Shown: in pieces, positions 8,175 through 16,525 of the stretch
Layout: each line of letters starts with the position of its first letter
Numbering within the stretch: position 1 is the first letter of the stretch
DNA from: an uncultured Clostridia bacterium
Lineage (GTDB): Bacteria > Bacillota > Clostridia > Christensenellales > UBA3700
NCBI GenBank assembly: GCA_948471525.1
Contig: CAOKSY010000009.1
Span: 8,779-72,778 of the forward strand
DNA: 64,000 bases
Direction of reading: 5' to 3'
Translations under genes and position numbers: made by a program
The notes under the pieces: model-generated
Told to the model about the DNA's origin: nothing
The model's input: the letters and a program-made list of their open reading frames with translations, nothing else
The model's database searches: none

Positions 8175-9464
8175 ATGGAAAATCCCCAATTCAAAAACGG
8201 ACAGTACATTTATGATCTTGTCAAAGAAGTCATAGACGTCACAGGTCCTAGACTCCCCGGCAGCGAAGAAGAAAAAATCGGCGCGAAAATCGTAGCCGAT
8301 CAGATCAAGCGCGAGTTGAATACTCAACCTATAACCGAAGAATTCAAAACTCCGCGGCACGCTTGCATAAGCGCGATACCTTGGTTGGGATGGGGATGTT
8401 TTCTGTCATTCTGCCTGTTCTATCTGTCGCCTGCGGCGGCGCTTGCAGGCACTGCGTTTTTGCTGTTTTTCGCTCTGACGCACATATTCTACTACAGTCA
8501 TATGCTCGATCCTCTTTTCAAGAAAGACGTATCGCAGAACGTATACGGAGTTATACCTCCCAAATCGGGCAACGCAAAATACAATATTATGCTCACCGCC
8601 CATATCGACAGCAGTTGGTGCTGGCTGCACTCTCTGCACAATGCAAACACTATGATAATAAAAGTGGCGATAGGCGTGCTAAGCGCGCTTATACTGCTTG
8701 TGGTTTCGCTGATAACGTTGATACTCGAGGCAAAGGCGGGACTGTCCGTATCCTTTATGGCACTTAAGGACATAGTGACAAATCTTGCGGAGGGAAACAA
8801 AGTGGGCATTGAAGTAGCTATACTCGTATTTTACTGCCTGCCGCTACTCTGTCTCCCCGGATTTTACTTCCTCTCACAATATCTCTCTTACAGCAAAGAA
8901 AAAGCCGCTCCCGGCGCTATGGACAATCTCAGCGGAGTAGCGACGGCGATAAAAGTAGCAAAACACTTCGCCGAAGAAGATACTGATACGGCTAAAGACG
9001 CGCGCTTTATAGTAGTAGGCACCGGCGCGGAAGAAAGCGGTCTTGTGGGCGCGCTCGCGTTTGTCAAAAAGCACAAAGACAATAAGGAACTGCTCAACGA
9101 CGATACCTATGTACTCAATCTCGATTCTTTCAGAGATTACGATAACTTCAACGTCGTATGCAAAGACTCGCTTCAGTTTGTGCCTTTCGATAAGGAACTG
9201 ATAGAACTGTCGCGTCAAGCGATCGATAATTGCAACTTAGAGTCGCATCTGATAGAAAATCCAATAGGCGGCAGCGATTCGACGGCATTTGCGAGAGCAG
9301 GCTTCAAGACGGTTACTATCAACGCGCAGGATCCCCGCCCCACCGATTACTATCACACCACCAAAGACGGTCTCGATAACTTAAATCTCGATACTCTCGA
9401 AAAAGGATATGAAGTAGTCAACGAACTCATACGTCTTATCGATAAAAAATATACTGATAAATAA
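8175..9464 (+). CDS. M28 family zinc metallopeptidase with transmembrane segments
   Basis: 429 residues. The metal ligands of family M28 are intact: His143/Asp145 in LTAHIDSS, Asp250 in PGAMDNLSG, Glu286/Glu287 in GTGAEESG, Asp317 in LNLDSFRD and His394 in DYYHTTKDG. Three hydrophobic segments lie around 70-110, 163-184 and 213-237, so the catalytic domain is split by membrane helices, unlike soluble aminopeptidases. Start at ATG 8175 (MENPQFKNG), seven bases after AGAGG. Flanked by its own promoter and terminator, hence monocistronic. A second M28-fold gene in this window has lost the ligands. Confidence 0.88.
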   Translation: MENPQFKNGQYIYDLVKEVIDVTGPRLPGSEEEKIGAKIVADQIKRELNTQPITEEFKTPRHACISAIPWLGWGCFLSFCLFYLSPAAALAGTAFLLFFALTHIFYYSHMLDPLFKKDVSQNVYGVIPPKSGNAKYNIMLTAHIDSSWCWLHSLHNANTMIIKVAIGVLSALILLVVSLITLILEAKAGLSVSFMALKDIVTNLAEGNKVGIEVAILVFYCLPLLCLPGFYFLSQYLSYSKEKAAPGAMDNLSGVATAIKVAKHFAEEDTDTAKDARFIVVGTGAEESGLVGALAFVKKHKDNKELLNDDTYVLNLDSFRDYDNFNVVCKDSLQFVPFDKELIELSRQAIDNCNLESHLIENPIGGSDSTAFARAGFKTVTINAQDPRPTDYYHTTKDGLDNLNLDTLEKGYEVVNELIRLIDKKYTDK

Positions 9465-9481
9465 TATGTAAAATTACGCGA

Positions 9482-9513
9482 AAGGCGGGAATATATTTCT
9501 CGCCTCTTTTTAT
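9482..9513 (+). terminator. Terminator of the M28 peptidase gene
   Basis: AAAGGCGgGAA / TTCtCGCCTctTTTT stem with an ATATA loop and a following T-run. Confidence 0.75.
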
Positions 9514-9620
9514 ACGAGGTGAATTATACTATCAAGTGCAACCAGTTAATAAAAAGAAGAGGTTCATTCTAATCTACGATATAATAAGTTATCGCAACCA
9601 AAAAACCAAAGGAGAAATGT

Positions 9621-9680
9621 ATGAACTATTCGCCGAAATTTAATCTTCAAGCCCCAAAAGATAGTCGGCAGATTCATTAA
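9621..9680 (+). other. Orphan start region: SD, ATG and 19 codons running antisense into the XRE gene
   Basis: AAAGGAG (from 9608) lies six bases before ATG at 9621; 19 codons follow (MNYSPKFNLQ...) before TAA at 9678. TATAAT occurs at 9580-9585. After seven codons the frame enters the 3' end of the XRE gene on the other strand. It looks like the severed beginning of a former gene, or a very short leader peptide. Confidence 0.3.
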
Positions 9681-9846
9681 AGAATACAGCTACCATATAG
9701 ATGTTGTCTGCGGTAGGCTGAACTTTTCCGGTAGACCAGTCGGAAACGCTCATTGCAGAAACGCCGATTTCTTTTGCAAGTTTTCTTTTTGAAATATTAT
9801 TAGTTTTCAGTAATTCGGTTAATCTTTGAGGAAATAAGTTTTTCAT
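9640..9846 (-). CDS. Small XRE/Cro-type repressor
   Basis: 68 residues consisting of one helix-turn-helix domain: RLTELLKTNNISKRKLAKEI (8-27), recognition helix around SAMSVSDWSTGKVQP (30-44), then DNIYMVAVFFNESADYLLG typical of the fourth and fifth helices. No effector domain, so it probably acts as a dimeric repressor. It is transcribed away from the lipoprotein gene at 9936; two related palindromes lie in the shared 89-base gap, one at its own start and one in the spacer of the lipoprotein promoter. Autoregulation together with control of the lipoprotein is the simple reading. Confidence 0.85.
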   Translation of the reverse strand: MKNLFPQRLTELLKTNNISKRKLAKEIGVSAMSVSDWSTGKVQPTADNIYMVAVFFNESADYLLGLED

Positions 9847-9854
9847 ATGATTAT

Positions 9855-9872
9855 TGTAAGATTTATTTTACA
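9855..9872. promoter_or_regulatory. Operator-like palindrome O1 at the XRE start
   Basis: TGTAAGATTTATTTTACA; its 14-base core TAAGATTTATTTTA differs at two positions from the perfect palindrome O2. It lies nine bases upstream of the XRE start codon, suited to autoregulation. Confidence 0.55.
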
Positions 9873-9880
9873 TAGAATGC

Positions 9881-9910
9881 TTGACTATAAGATATATCTT
9901 ACACTATAAT
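9881..9910 (+). promoter_or_regulatory. Lipoprotein-gene promoter with embedded operator O2
   Basis: TTGACT (9881-9886), 18-base spacer, TATAAT (9905-9910). The spacer contains the perfect 14-base palindrome TAAGATATATCTTA (9888-9901). Centres of O1 and O2 are 31 bases apart, close to three helical turns, so bound dimers would lie on one face of the DNA. Confidence 0.65.
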
Positions 9911-9935
9911 TAATAAAAACATAAGGAGGAAAACA

Positions 9936-11450
9936 ATGAAAAAACTATTAATTATTTTGCTCGTTGCGGCTGTGCTTGTCTGTTCGTTTGCCGGCTGTCA
10001 AAAGAAAGCAACAGATTCGGAAATATTGGCTTCTCTCTACGACGATTTGGACTATCCGATTTCCGACGTTAAGGAATTGTCGGCTTTGAACGGATCCGGC
10101 AGCGTCAAATTCTACGAAAATGCGGTAACTGCAACGCGAAAAGTCGACGGAATCACGCAATACGTTTTGTTCAACACAGAGCGCAACAGTATCGTAAAGA
10201 CTTCCGAATCCCCTTTCTTACACGTAATGAGCGACGTATTTTCTACGACGACAGCAGACGTAACGATCTTTTATAACTCAGACGGCACTGTGCTGAGCAC
10301 CGTTAATAATGACGAATACGTAATTAGAAACAACAAAATCTATTTACCCGCCGGCGTTACGATAGTCTCCACGCGATCCGGCGCAAAAGTGATCTCGCCT
10401 TCGCTCGACGTCAATTATTACGATTACGAGAATAAATCCAATATGAACGGCAACGTAAGAGTATCTTATCCCGACGACAACGATACCTTCTTCGTATTCT
10501 ATCCAAACGGAAGTTTTATGTATAGAAATAAGATTTCTTCTCTTGTAGATACCCAAGACTTTATACGTTTAGAGTTGATCGACGGCAGATGCGTAATTCA
10601 AACTTATATCAATCTCACCGAATTGGAAGCGGAAGGCGGATTTACTTTTATAGACGAAGACAACAACTACATACTTATGCAGACGTATATATATAATTAC
10701 GAGACAAAAGCCTTAACACCGATAGACTTTGACTACGTTATATTGGAGACGTCCGTCCTGTCAAACGACTCGAAATACGTAGCTCTTACAACGGTAGGCA
10801 TATCCGAACACAAGAGAATAAAAAGCGAAGAAGACTACGAGCTTATCATCACCGATTCAATACTGAATATTAAAGCAAAACTCAACGATTTCGTCAACAA
10901 CGCAAAAAACTTCCTGCCTATAGACGGAGAGAAATTTATAATAAGCGACGACAGCGTCAATTATGTCTTCGATTCAAAAGGCAATCTTATCGACAGTTAC
11001 TCCAACGAAAATATAAGACTTCTGCCCAACGGACTGTTATTGCACCGAGTCAACGGCAAACCGACGGCGTTCTACGATCTTACCGGTAAGCTCAAATTCT
11101 CGGTAAATAAAGATATGACCCTTGTCGACGAAAATGCGCTATCCAACGGTATAGTCTATTACACGGAAAACGACGGATACAGCGTACTGTTTAAATCATA
11201 TGACGAAAATACCGGAAAAACTACGATATACGACGGTACTTACCGTAACTTAGGAAATACGGTATTCGCAGTAGAAAACAACGACGGCGATATGAAGGTA
11301 TATAGCAAGTACGACGGCAAACTTATCTTGACTTGCAAAAACGCAAGAACGACAACCGTCGGAGATTATACATATATTACGGCTACCGACGCCGATGGCA
11401 ACAAGACCTATTTTGCCTATAGCTTGGTATATAAATACGCTATTGAATAA
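9936..11450 (+). CDS. Secreted lipoprotein of unknown function, XRE-linked
   Basis: 504 residues. Lipoprotein signal peptide MKKLLIILLVAAVLVCSFAGC with lipobox SFAGC (Cys21). The mature part is rich in short beta-strand-like repeats (DGTVLSTVNNDEYVI, DSKGNLIDSYS, DLTGKLKFSVN, SKYDGKLILTC), which suggests a beta-propeller, though no named family is recognised. AAGGAGG eight bases before ATG. Monocistronic: its own promoter overlaps an XRE operator and a strong terminator follows. Expected to be anchored on the outer face of the membrane. Confidence 0.75.
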   Translation: MKKLLIILLVAAVLVCSFAGCQKKATDSEILASLYDDLDYPISDVKELSALNGSGSVKFYENAVTATRKVDGITQYVLFNTERNSIVKTSESPFLHVMSDVFSTTTADVTIFYNSDGTVLSTVNNDEYVIRNNKIYLPAGVTIVSTRSGAKVISPSLDVNYYDYENKSNMNGNVRVSYPDDNDTFFVFYPNGSFMYRNKISSLVDTQDFIRLELIDGRCVIQTYINLTELEAEGGFTFIDEDNNYILMQTYIYNYETKALTPIDFDYVILETSVLSNDSKYVALTTVGISEHKRIKSEEDYELIITDSILNIKAKLNDFVNNAKNFLPIDGEKFIISDDSVNYVFDSKGNLIDSYSNENIRLLPNGLLLHRVNGKPTAFYDLTGKLKFSVNKDMTLVDENALSNGIVYYTENDGYSVLFKSYDENTGKTTIYDGTYRNLGNTVFAVENNDGDMKVYSKYDGKLILTCKNARTTTVGDYTYITATDADGNKTYFAYSLVYKYAIE

Positions 11451-11485
11451 ACCGGTATACGCACTTTAATGGGCAAAATTTCCGA

Positions 11486-11513
11486 GGGAAGGCGATCGCC
11501 TTCCCTTTCTTTT
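11486..11513 (+). terminator. Terminator of the lipoprotein gene
   Basis: Perfect GGGAAGGCGA / TCGCCTTCCC palindrome followed by TTTCTTTT. Confidence 0.85.
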
Positions 11514-11591
11514 GTAGGAGATAAATTTAAATAATCTACGCGCGTCTGTCCGCTGTGCAAAAATATGCGAATTGATTTCAATCCTCGCAAA

Positions 11592-11626
11592 ATAAAAAAT
11601 ACCCGTCGAATTATATCCGGCGGGTA
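11592..11626 (-). terminator. Terminator of gap
   Basis: Stem TACCCGcCG / CGaCGGGTA around an ATATAATT loop, followed on the minus strand by TTTTTTATTTT. Confidence 0.8.
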
Positions 11627-11650
11627 AATTGATTTTATCGATCTATAAGA

Positions 11651-12667
11651 TTACTTAAGCTCTGCAAAGTACTTGATAGTTCTTACCATCTGGCTGGTGT
11701 AAGAATTCTCGTTGTCGTACCAAGATACTACCTGAACCTGAGTGCATCCGTTGTCCATCGGGATAACCATGGTCTGAGTAGCGTCGAAGAGCGAACCGTA
11801 AGTCATACCGATAACGTCGCTGGATACGAGTTCTTCTTCGGTGTAGCCGAAAGACTCGGTAGCGGCAGCCTTCATAGCGGCATTGATCTGCTCTTTCGTT
11901 ACGTTGCCCTCAACTACTGCAACAAGGATAGTAGTCGAACCGGTCGGAGTGGGAACTCTTTGAGCGGAACCGATAAGTTTGCCGTTGAGTTCGGGGATAA
12001 CGAGACCGATAGCCTTTGCGGCGCCGGTGCTGTTGGGAACGATATTGCAAGCCGCAGCACGGCTTCTTCTGAGGTCGCCCTTTCTCTGCGGTCCGTCGAG
12101 AACCATCTGATCGCCAGTGTAAGCATGAACGGTCGTCATGATACCGGACTTAATAGCGGCAAGTTTGTTCAAAGCGTTTGCCATCGGAGCAAGGCAGTTG
12201 GTCGTGCAGGAAGCAGCGGAAATAACAGTGTCGCTTGCCTTCAGAACCTTGTGGTTTACGTTGAAAACAACGGTGGGAAGATCGTTGCCTGCCGGAGCGG
12301 AAATAACGACTTTCTTTGCGCCTGCCTGGATATGAGCCTCAGCCTTTGCCTTAGAGGTATAGAAACCTGTACACTCCAAAACTACGTCTACGTCGAGCTC
12401 TCCCCAAGGAAGTTCTGCCGCGTTAGCCTTTGCATAGATCTTGATCGTCTTGCCGTTTACGGTGATGGAATCTTCGCCTGCAACAACGCTGTCACAGTAC
12501 TTATAGCGACCCTGAGCCGAATCGTACTTCAAAAGATGAGCAAGCATTTTGGGGCTTGTCAAGTCGTTTATTGCTACTACGTCATAACCGTCAGCGTCAA
12601 ACATCTGTCTGAAAGCGAGACGACCGATACGGCCGAAACCGTTGATTGCAACTTTTACATTTGCCAT
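11651..12667 (-). CDS. gap: Glyceraldehyde-3-phosphate dehydrogenase (NAD-type)
   Basis: 338 residues. Oxidises G3P to 1,3-bisphosphoglycerate in glycolysis. Rossmann loop VAINGFGRIGRLAFRQ at the N-terminus, catalytic Cys in SAASCTTNCLAPMA, and the C-terminal SWYDNENSYTSQMVRT. The chosen ATG (MANVKVAIN) has GGAGG 11 bases upstream; the longer frame beginning at TTG 12685 simply reads through that ribosome binding site. Standalone transcript with its own promoter and terminator, not in a gap-pgk-tpi operon. The other glycolytic gene here is fba at 15.2 kb. Confidence 0.97.
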   Translation of the reverse strand: MANVKVAINGFGRIGRLAFRQMFDADGYDVVAINDLTSPKMLAHLLKYDSAQGRYKYCDSVVAGEDSITVNGKTIKIYAKANAAELPWGELDVDVVLECTGFYTSKAKAEAHIQAGAKKVVISAPAGNDLPTVVFNVNHKVLKASDTVISAASCTTNCLAPMANALNKLAAIKSGIMTTVHAYTGDQMVLDGPQRKGDLRRSRAAACNIVPNSTGAAKAIGLVIPELNGKLIGSAQRVPTPTGSTTILVAVVEGNVTKEQINAAMKAAATESFGYTEEELVSSDVIGMTYGSLFDATQTMVIPMDNGCTQVQVVSWYDNENSYTSQMVRTIKYFAELK

Positions 12668-12730
12668 AATATATTGGTCCTCCAAAAATAAATATCAAAT
12701 ATGACGCGCATATATGTATGCACATTATAT

Positions 12731-12759
12731 ATTTTATCAACAATTCCAATTATTGGCAA
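12731..12759 (-). promoter_or_regulatory. Promoter of gap
   Basis: TTGCCA (12754-12759), 17-base spacer, TAAAAT (12731-12736). The sequence CCAATAATTGG overlaps the -35 box as a short palindrome and could be an operator half of unknown meaning. Confidence 0.65.
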
Positions 12760-12810
12760 GCACTTTTTAAAAAATTCCTGTTTTAGAGCGTATTTTTGCA
12801 AAAATCGAGC

Positions 12811-12846
12811 AATGAAAAATCAAGCCGCGCTATGACGGCTTGATTT
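12811..12846 (-). terminator. Terminator of the 272-residue membrane protein gene
   Basis: AAATCAAGCCG / CGGCTTGATTT perfect 11-bp stem, eight-base loop, followed on the minus strand by TTCATT. Confidence 0.75.
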
Positions 12847-12866
12847 ACATATTTAAGTCTTTAAAT

Positions 12867-13685
12867 TCAAGCGGCTTGGAATTCGCCTTCGCCTTCGTTT
12901 TCCTGCCCGCCGGATATTTCTCCGCCGTTACCGTCGCCGTTGCCGCTTCCGTCATCCGTCGGCGGTCCTTGAACTCCGAATTTTTCCGCCGCCATCTGTC
13001 TCAGCATATTCGCATAATCCGGTCCGATCACGCCCTCGAGCAAAGTAGCCAACTTATCTACTGCATAATACATCACTTCGCCGGTCGTCTCCGCGCCTGC
13101 GTTTTCTGCCGACTTCTTGAGCGTAAGCCATCCGACAAGCACCAATATGCCTATCAAAAGTATTACGATCAAAAATCTTATGACCTGAGCGCGCACCAAA
13201 GCCGTCCTGCTTCTGTTGCCTACTCCGAAGAACCAACAAATACAAGCGATTACGTTGATAAGCGGCAATGCCAAAATTATGAACGTGCCTATCCACTTGC
13301 CCACGGTCATCGGATAATTCCTCAGATCCATCTCGTCAAACTTGGCGCTCTTCTTGGCTATCTTCTTTTCCTTTTTCGTCATTTTTCTGCCGACGGGAGG
13401 TACGAATCTGCCGTTGTTTTCGCTCTTCTCGACCTCTTCCTTCTTGGACTTTTTCTTCTTATCTTTTTCTTCTTCCATCAAAGAACCGCTATGTTTTTTA
13501 TCCAACGGATCGGCGGTAGGACCTACGCCGTTGTTATAATAAGACGGTCTTTGACCGGCGGTACTTCCGCCGTTCATAGCGTTGTAATAATATGACGGTC
13601 TCTGTTCGGGCGGAGTAGCCGCGCCGCTTTTCGTCATCTTTTCGTCTTTAGCGCTTTTTCTTCCTTTTTCTTCCTTTTTATTCAT
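12867..13685 (-). CDS. Two-helix membrane protein with charged N-terminal and Gly/Glu-rich C-terminal regions
   Basis: 272 residues, family not recognised. Order: very charged N-terminus (1-25); a repeated unit QRPSYYYNAMNGGSTAG / QRPSYYNNGVGPTAD (28-60); a Lys/Glu-rich stretch (65-118); two transmembrane helices near 130-152 and 165-188 with a short CWFFGVGNRSRT connector; a helical segment (190-235) and a Gly/Asp/Glu-rich tail. The YPMTVGKWIGTFIILALPLINVIACICWFFG pattern of a short helix-loop-helix pair is common in Gram-positive envelope proteins. Low-complexity flanks suggest scaffold or tether roles. Own terminator; no partner gene is evident. Confidence 0.7.
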   Translation of the reverse strand: MNKKEEKGRKSAKDEKMTKSGAATPPEQRPSYYYNAMNGGSTAGQRPSYYNNGVGPTADPLDKKHSGSLMEEEKDKKKKSKKEEVEKSENNGRFVPPVGRKMTKKEKKIAKKSAKFDEMDLRNYPMTVGKWIGTFIILALPLINVIACICWFFGVGNRSRTALVRAQVIRFLIVILLIGILVLVGWLTLKKSAENAGAETTGEVMYYAVDKLATLLEGVIGPDYANMLRQMAAEKFGVQGPPTDDGSGNGDGNGGEISGGQENEGEGEFQAA

Positions 13686-13783
13686 ATAATTGCCTCTTTT
13701 TATGTCAAATATAGAATTTGTATTATAATATTACTACACATTTTGCGAAATGTCAATAACATAATTTGGCAACTTGAAAAACG

Positions 13784-14902
13784 TCATTTCAGGCTTTGCG
13801 GATTGAGACATTTGAGTTCATCTATCACAAACAAACCGTCTTTTCGTATCAGTACTTCGTCGAAATATATCTCTCCTCCGCCCATTTCCTTTGTCTGAAC
13901 AAGCACAAGATCCCAATGTATAGCGGAATTATTGCCGTTGAACGCGTCGTCATAGCACGCGCCGGGAGTAAAGTGTATCGAACCGCTGATCTTTTCGTCA
14001 AACAAAATATCTCCCATAGCGTCCTTGATATACGGATTTACTCCCATGGCGAACTCGCCCACGTATCTTGCGCCCTCGTCGGTATCGAAAATCTTGTTTA
14101 TCGCGTCGGTCTTATTGGCAGTCGCGCGCACTATCTTTCCGTCTTTGAACTCCAATCTTATATTTTCAAATTTTATTCCGTTGCTGACGGACGGGACGTT
14201 GTACGTGATAACTCCGTTGACGCTGTCTTTGACGGGAGCGGTATACACCTCTCCGTCGGGAATATTGCGTCTGCCCGCGCATTTGACGCCGCCGATGCCT
14301 TTTATGGAAAACGTGAGATCGGTTCCCTCGCCCGTTATCCTCACCTTATCCGTGCGATTCATCAACTCTACAAGCGGAGTCATTGCCTTTTCCATCTTGG
14401 AATAATCGAGATTGCATACGTCGAAATACAGATCCTCAAACGCTTCCGTGCTCATTGCCGACATCTGGCTCATTCCTTGCGTGGGATATCTCAATACGCA
14501 CCATTTGGTATTAGCGACGCGTCTTTCATGGTGTACGGGATGCGAGTAACGCACGTTGTATGCGTTGCGTTTTTCTTCGGGAACGTCGCTTAGTTCGTAG
14601 GCGTTCTCTCCGCCGCGTATGCCTATATAAGCCTGCATCTTGTCCATTCTATAACAGGCGAAATCGCGCATTCTGTCCGCAAATTCCCCGTCCATTCCCA
14701 TCAACAGTTCTCTCTGCACTCTATTGTCGTACAATTCCACAAAGGGATATGCGCCTACTTTCCTTGACTCTTTTACAAGCGCGTTGACGAGCTGATAATC
14801 CACTCCCGTCGCCTCTATGAGAATATTTTCCCCTTTCTTGAGTTCGCAGGAAAAATTTATGAGATTTTTTGCAAGTATTTTTATTCTTTCGTCAGACAGC
14901 AT
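13784..14902 (-). CDS. M29 family metallo-aminopeptidase (AmpS/PepS type)
   Basis: 372 residues, close to the family's ~410. Cytosolic dinuclear-metal aminopeptidase. Family hallmarks in the C-terminal half: Glu in NIPDGEVYTAP, Glu in YVGEFAMGVNP, the cluster HFTPGACYDDAFNGNN (His, Tyr) and SAIHWDLV with His and Asp. N-terminal half contains the FSCELKKGENILIEATG start typical of thermophilic aminopeptidase T-like proteins. Monocistronic, with an own promoter. Confidence 0.92.
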   Translation of the reverse strand: MLSDERIKILAKNLINFSCELKKGENILIEATGVDYQLVNALVKESRKVGAYPFVELYDNRVQRELLMGMDGEFADRMRDFACYRMDKMQAYIGIRGGENAYELSDVPEEKRNAYNVRYSHPVHHERRVANTKWCVLRYPTQGMSQMSAMSTEAFEDLYFDVCNLDYSKMEKAMTPLVELMNRTDKVRITGEGTDLTFSIKGIGGVKCAGRRNIPDGEVYTAPVKDSVNGVITYNVPSVSNGIKFENIRLEFKDGKIVRATANKTDAINKIFDTDEGARYVGEFAMGVNPYIKDAMGDILFDEKISGSIHFTPGACYDDAFNGNNSAIHWDLVLVQTKEMGGGEIYFDEVLIRKDGLFVIDELKCLNPQSLK

Positions 14903-14974
14903 TTCTACCCTCCAAGCATTAGATTTATTCGTCGATCAAATATCAAAAGCGATAATATCCGACTTTCGTATATA

Positions 14975-15003
14975 AGTATAGCCCTTTATCGGGCTTTTGT
15001 AAA
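14975..15003 (-). promoter_or_regulatory. Promoter of the M29 peptidase gene with a hairpin in its spacer
   Basis: TTTACA (14998-15003), 17-base spacer, TATACT (14975-14980). The spacer holds the inverted repeat GCCC-GATAAA-GGGC, and a second inverted repeat CCGATTATCGG lies just upstream (15005-15015). Either could be an operator. Confidence 0.5.
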
Positions 15004-15110
15004 ACCGATTATCGGCTTTTTGACGGCAAAACCTTATTATTTTATCTCAAATCACAGCTGAATCGGCGAATTGAATACCATTTGCATTATATGCTAAGAG
15101 ATTAATTTAC

Positions 15111-15139
15111 TTGCAATTTATCCTCTTGTGTGTTAAAAT
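15111..15139 (+). promoter_or_regulatory. Promoter of fba
   Basis: TTGCAA (15111-15116), 17-base spacer, TAAAAT (15134-15139), 31 bases before the ATG. The longer frame that starts at this TTG is therefore not the protein start. Confidence 0.7.
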
Positions 15140-15170
15140 CTATTTGACAAAAAAATTTGGAGGTAATTTT

Positions 15171-16124
15171 ATGCCACTTGTAACATCAAAAGAAATGTTT
15201 AAGAAAGCCTATGCCGGACATTACGCCATCGGCGCTTTCAACGTAAACAATATGGAAATCATCCAAGGAATAGTAGAAGCCGCTACAGAAGAAAACGCTC
15301 CTCTTATCCTTCAGGTATCTTCCGGCGCAAGAAAGTACGCTAATCCTACTTATCTTCGCAAAATGGTAGAAGCAGCTGAAGAAGTAAGCCATCTTCCCAT
15401 CTGTCTTCACCTCGACCACGGCGATACTTTCGAGCTTTGCAAAAGCTGTATCGACGGCGGTTTTAACTCCGTAATGATCGACGGAAGCCACCACTCTTTC
15501 AAGGATAATATCGAACTCACTAAGAGAGTCGTAGAGTACGCTCACGACCACGGCGTAACCGTTGAAGGCGAACTCGGACGTCTGGCAGGCGTTGAGGACG
15601 ACGTAAAGGTTTCCGCCGAAGACAGCTCTTACACCAGACCCGAAGAAGTAGAAGAATTCGTCACCAAGACGGGCGTAGACTCTTTGGCTATCGCTATCGG
15701 CACTTCGCACGGCGCTTTCAAATTCAAGCCGGGCACCAAGCCGCAACTTCGCTTCGATATACTCGAAGAAGTAAGCAAGAGACTTCCCGAATTCCCGATC
15801 GTATTGCACGGCGCGTCTTCCGTACCCCAAGAATTCGTAAAGATCGTCAACGAGAACGGCGGCAAACTCAACGACGCTATCGGCGTACCCGAAGAAATGC
15901 TCCGTCAGGCTGCTTCTATGGCTGTATGTAAGATCAATATCGACTCCGACTTGAGAATGGCTTGCACCGCAGGTATCCGTAAGCACTTCGTAGAGCATCC
16001 CGATCACTTCGATCCCAGACAGTACCTCGGCGACGCAAGAGCGAATATCAAAGCTATCGTCAAGCACAAACTTGTCAACGTACTCGGTTGCGCAGGCAAG
16101 GCAGACGAGATCCTCGGCAAATAA
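15171..16124 (+). CDS. fba: Fructose-bisphosphate aldolase, class II
   Basis: 317 residues. Zn-dependent cleavage of fructose-1,6-bisphosphate in glycolysis. Zn-site LHLDHG, DGSHHSFKDN, EGELGRLAGVEDD, GTSHGAFKFK (phosphate/Zn His), LHGASSVP and KINIDSDLR are all present in order, as in FbaA/TagaBP-type class IIA/B enzymes of Firmicutes. Start ATG 15171 (MPLVTSKEMF) follows GGAGG by eight bases. Unusually codon-biased compared with neighbours (e.g. frequent CTC, AAG, GAA), in keeping with high expression. Single-gene transcript. Confidence 0.96.
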   Translation: MPLVTSKEMFKKAYAGHYAIGAFNVNNMEIIQGIVEAATEENAPLILQVSSGARKYANPTYLRKMVEAAEEVSHLPICLHLDHGDTFELCKSCIDGGFNSVMIDGSHHSFKDNIELTKRVVEYAHDHGVTVEGELGRLAGVEDDVKVSAEDSSYTRPEEVEEFVTKTGVDSLAIAIGTSHGAFKFKPGTKPQLRFDILEEVSKRLPEFPIVLHGASSVPQEFVKIVNENGGKLNDAIGVPEEMLRQAASMAVCKINIDSDLRMACTAGIRKHFVEHPDHFDPRQYLGDARANIKAIVKHKLVNVLGCAGKADEILGK

Positions 16125-16139
16125 TTTCAGATATACATT

Positions 16140-16173
16140 AAAATCCGGCAGTCACAACTGTCGGATTTTTTAT
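16140..16173 (+). terminator. Terminator of fba
   Basis: AAATCCGgCAG / CTGtCGGATTT with a TCACAA loop and a T6 tail. Confidence 0.85.
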
Positions 16174-16279
16174 GCTTTTAATTTGATATAATTATTTGTA
16201 TATCGATTTAGTAGTAATAATATTTTGAACAATTAAATTTTTCATTTCTGGAAACGTCGAAAATCTAATACTTTCAAAC

Positions 16280-16525
16280 TGTTTAGACCTGTTCGACTAC
16301 GCTTGCGCTCCGCTCAGGGTGACGATTGGAGTTTCGTCATTGACGCTCGCACGAGACGCAACTGCTTGCTCGCTATGCCGTCGCTTCACTCCTTACGACT
16401 GTAATTGAGAAATCTCTTCCTTATATACATTCCCGTCATTTCGACCGAAACGCAGTGTAGCGGAGAAATCTCATACGCTTAATTAAATCGATTAGATCTC
16501 TCCGCTTCTGTCGAGATGAAAGATT
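16280..16525. repeat. Dispersed palindromic repeat cluster (copy 1)
   Basis: Non-coding. Contains (i) a segment CGCTCGCACGAGACGC...CTGCTTGCTCGCTA (about 16345-16375) that recurs near 35150-35195; (ii) 16432-16473, running from CCCGTCATTTCGACCGAAAC to GGAGAAATCTCAT; (iii) its inverted form 16489-16525, GATTAGATCTCTCCGCTTC...GTCGAGATGA. Related copies occur at 35.3 kb and twice at 62.3-62.8 kb. Each unit folds on itself, as REP-like elements do. Confidence 0.7.
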
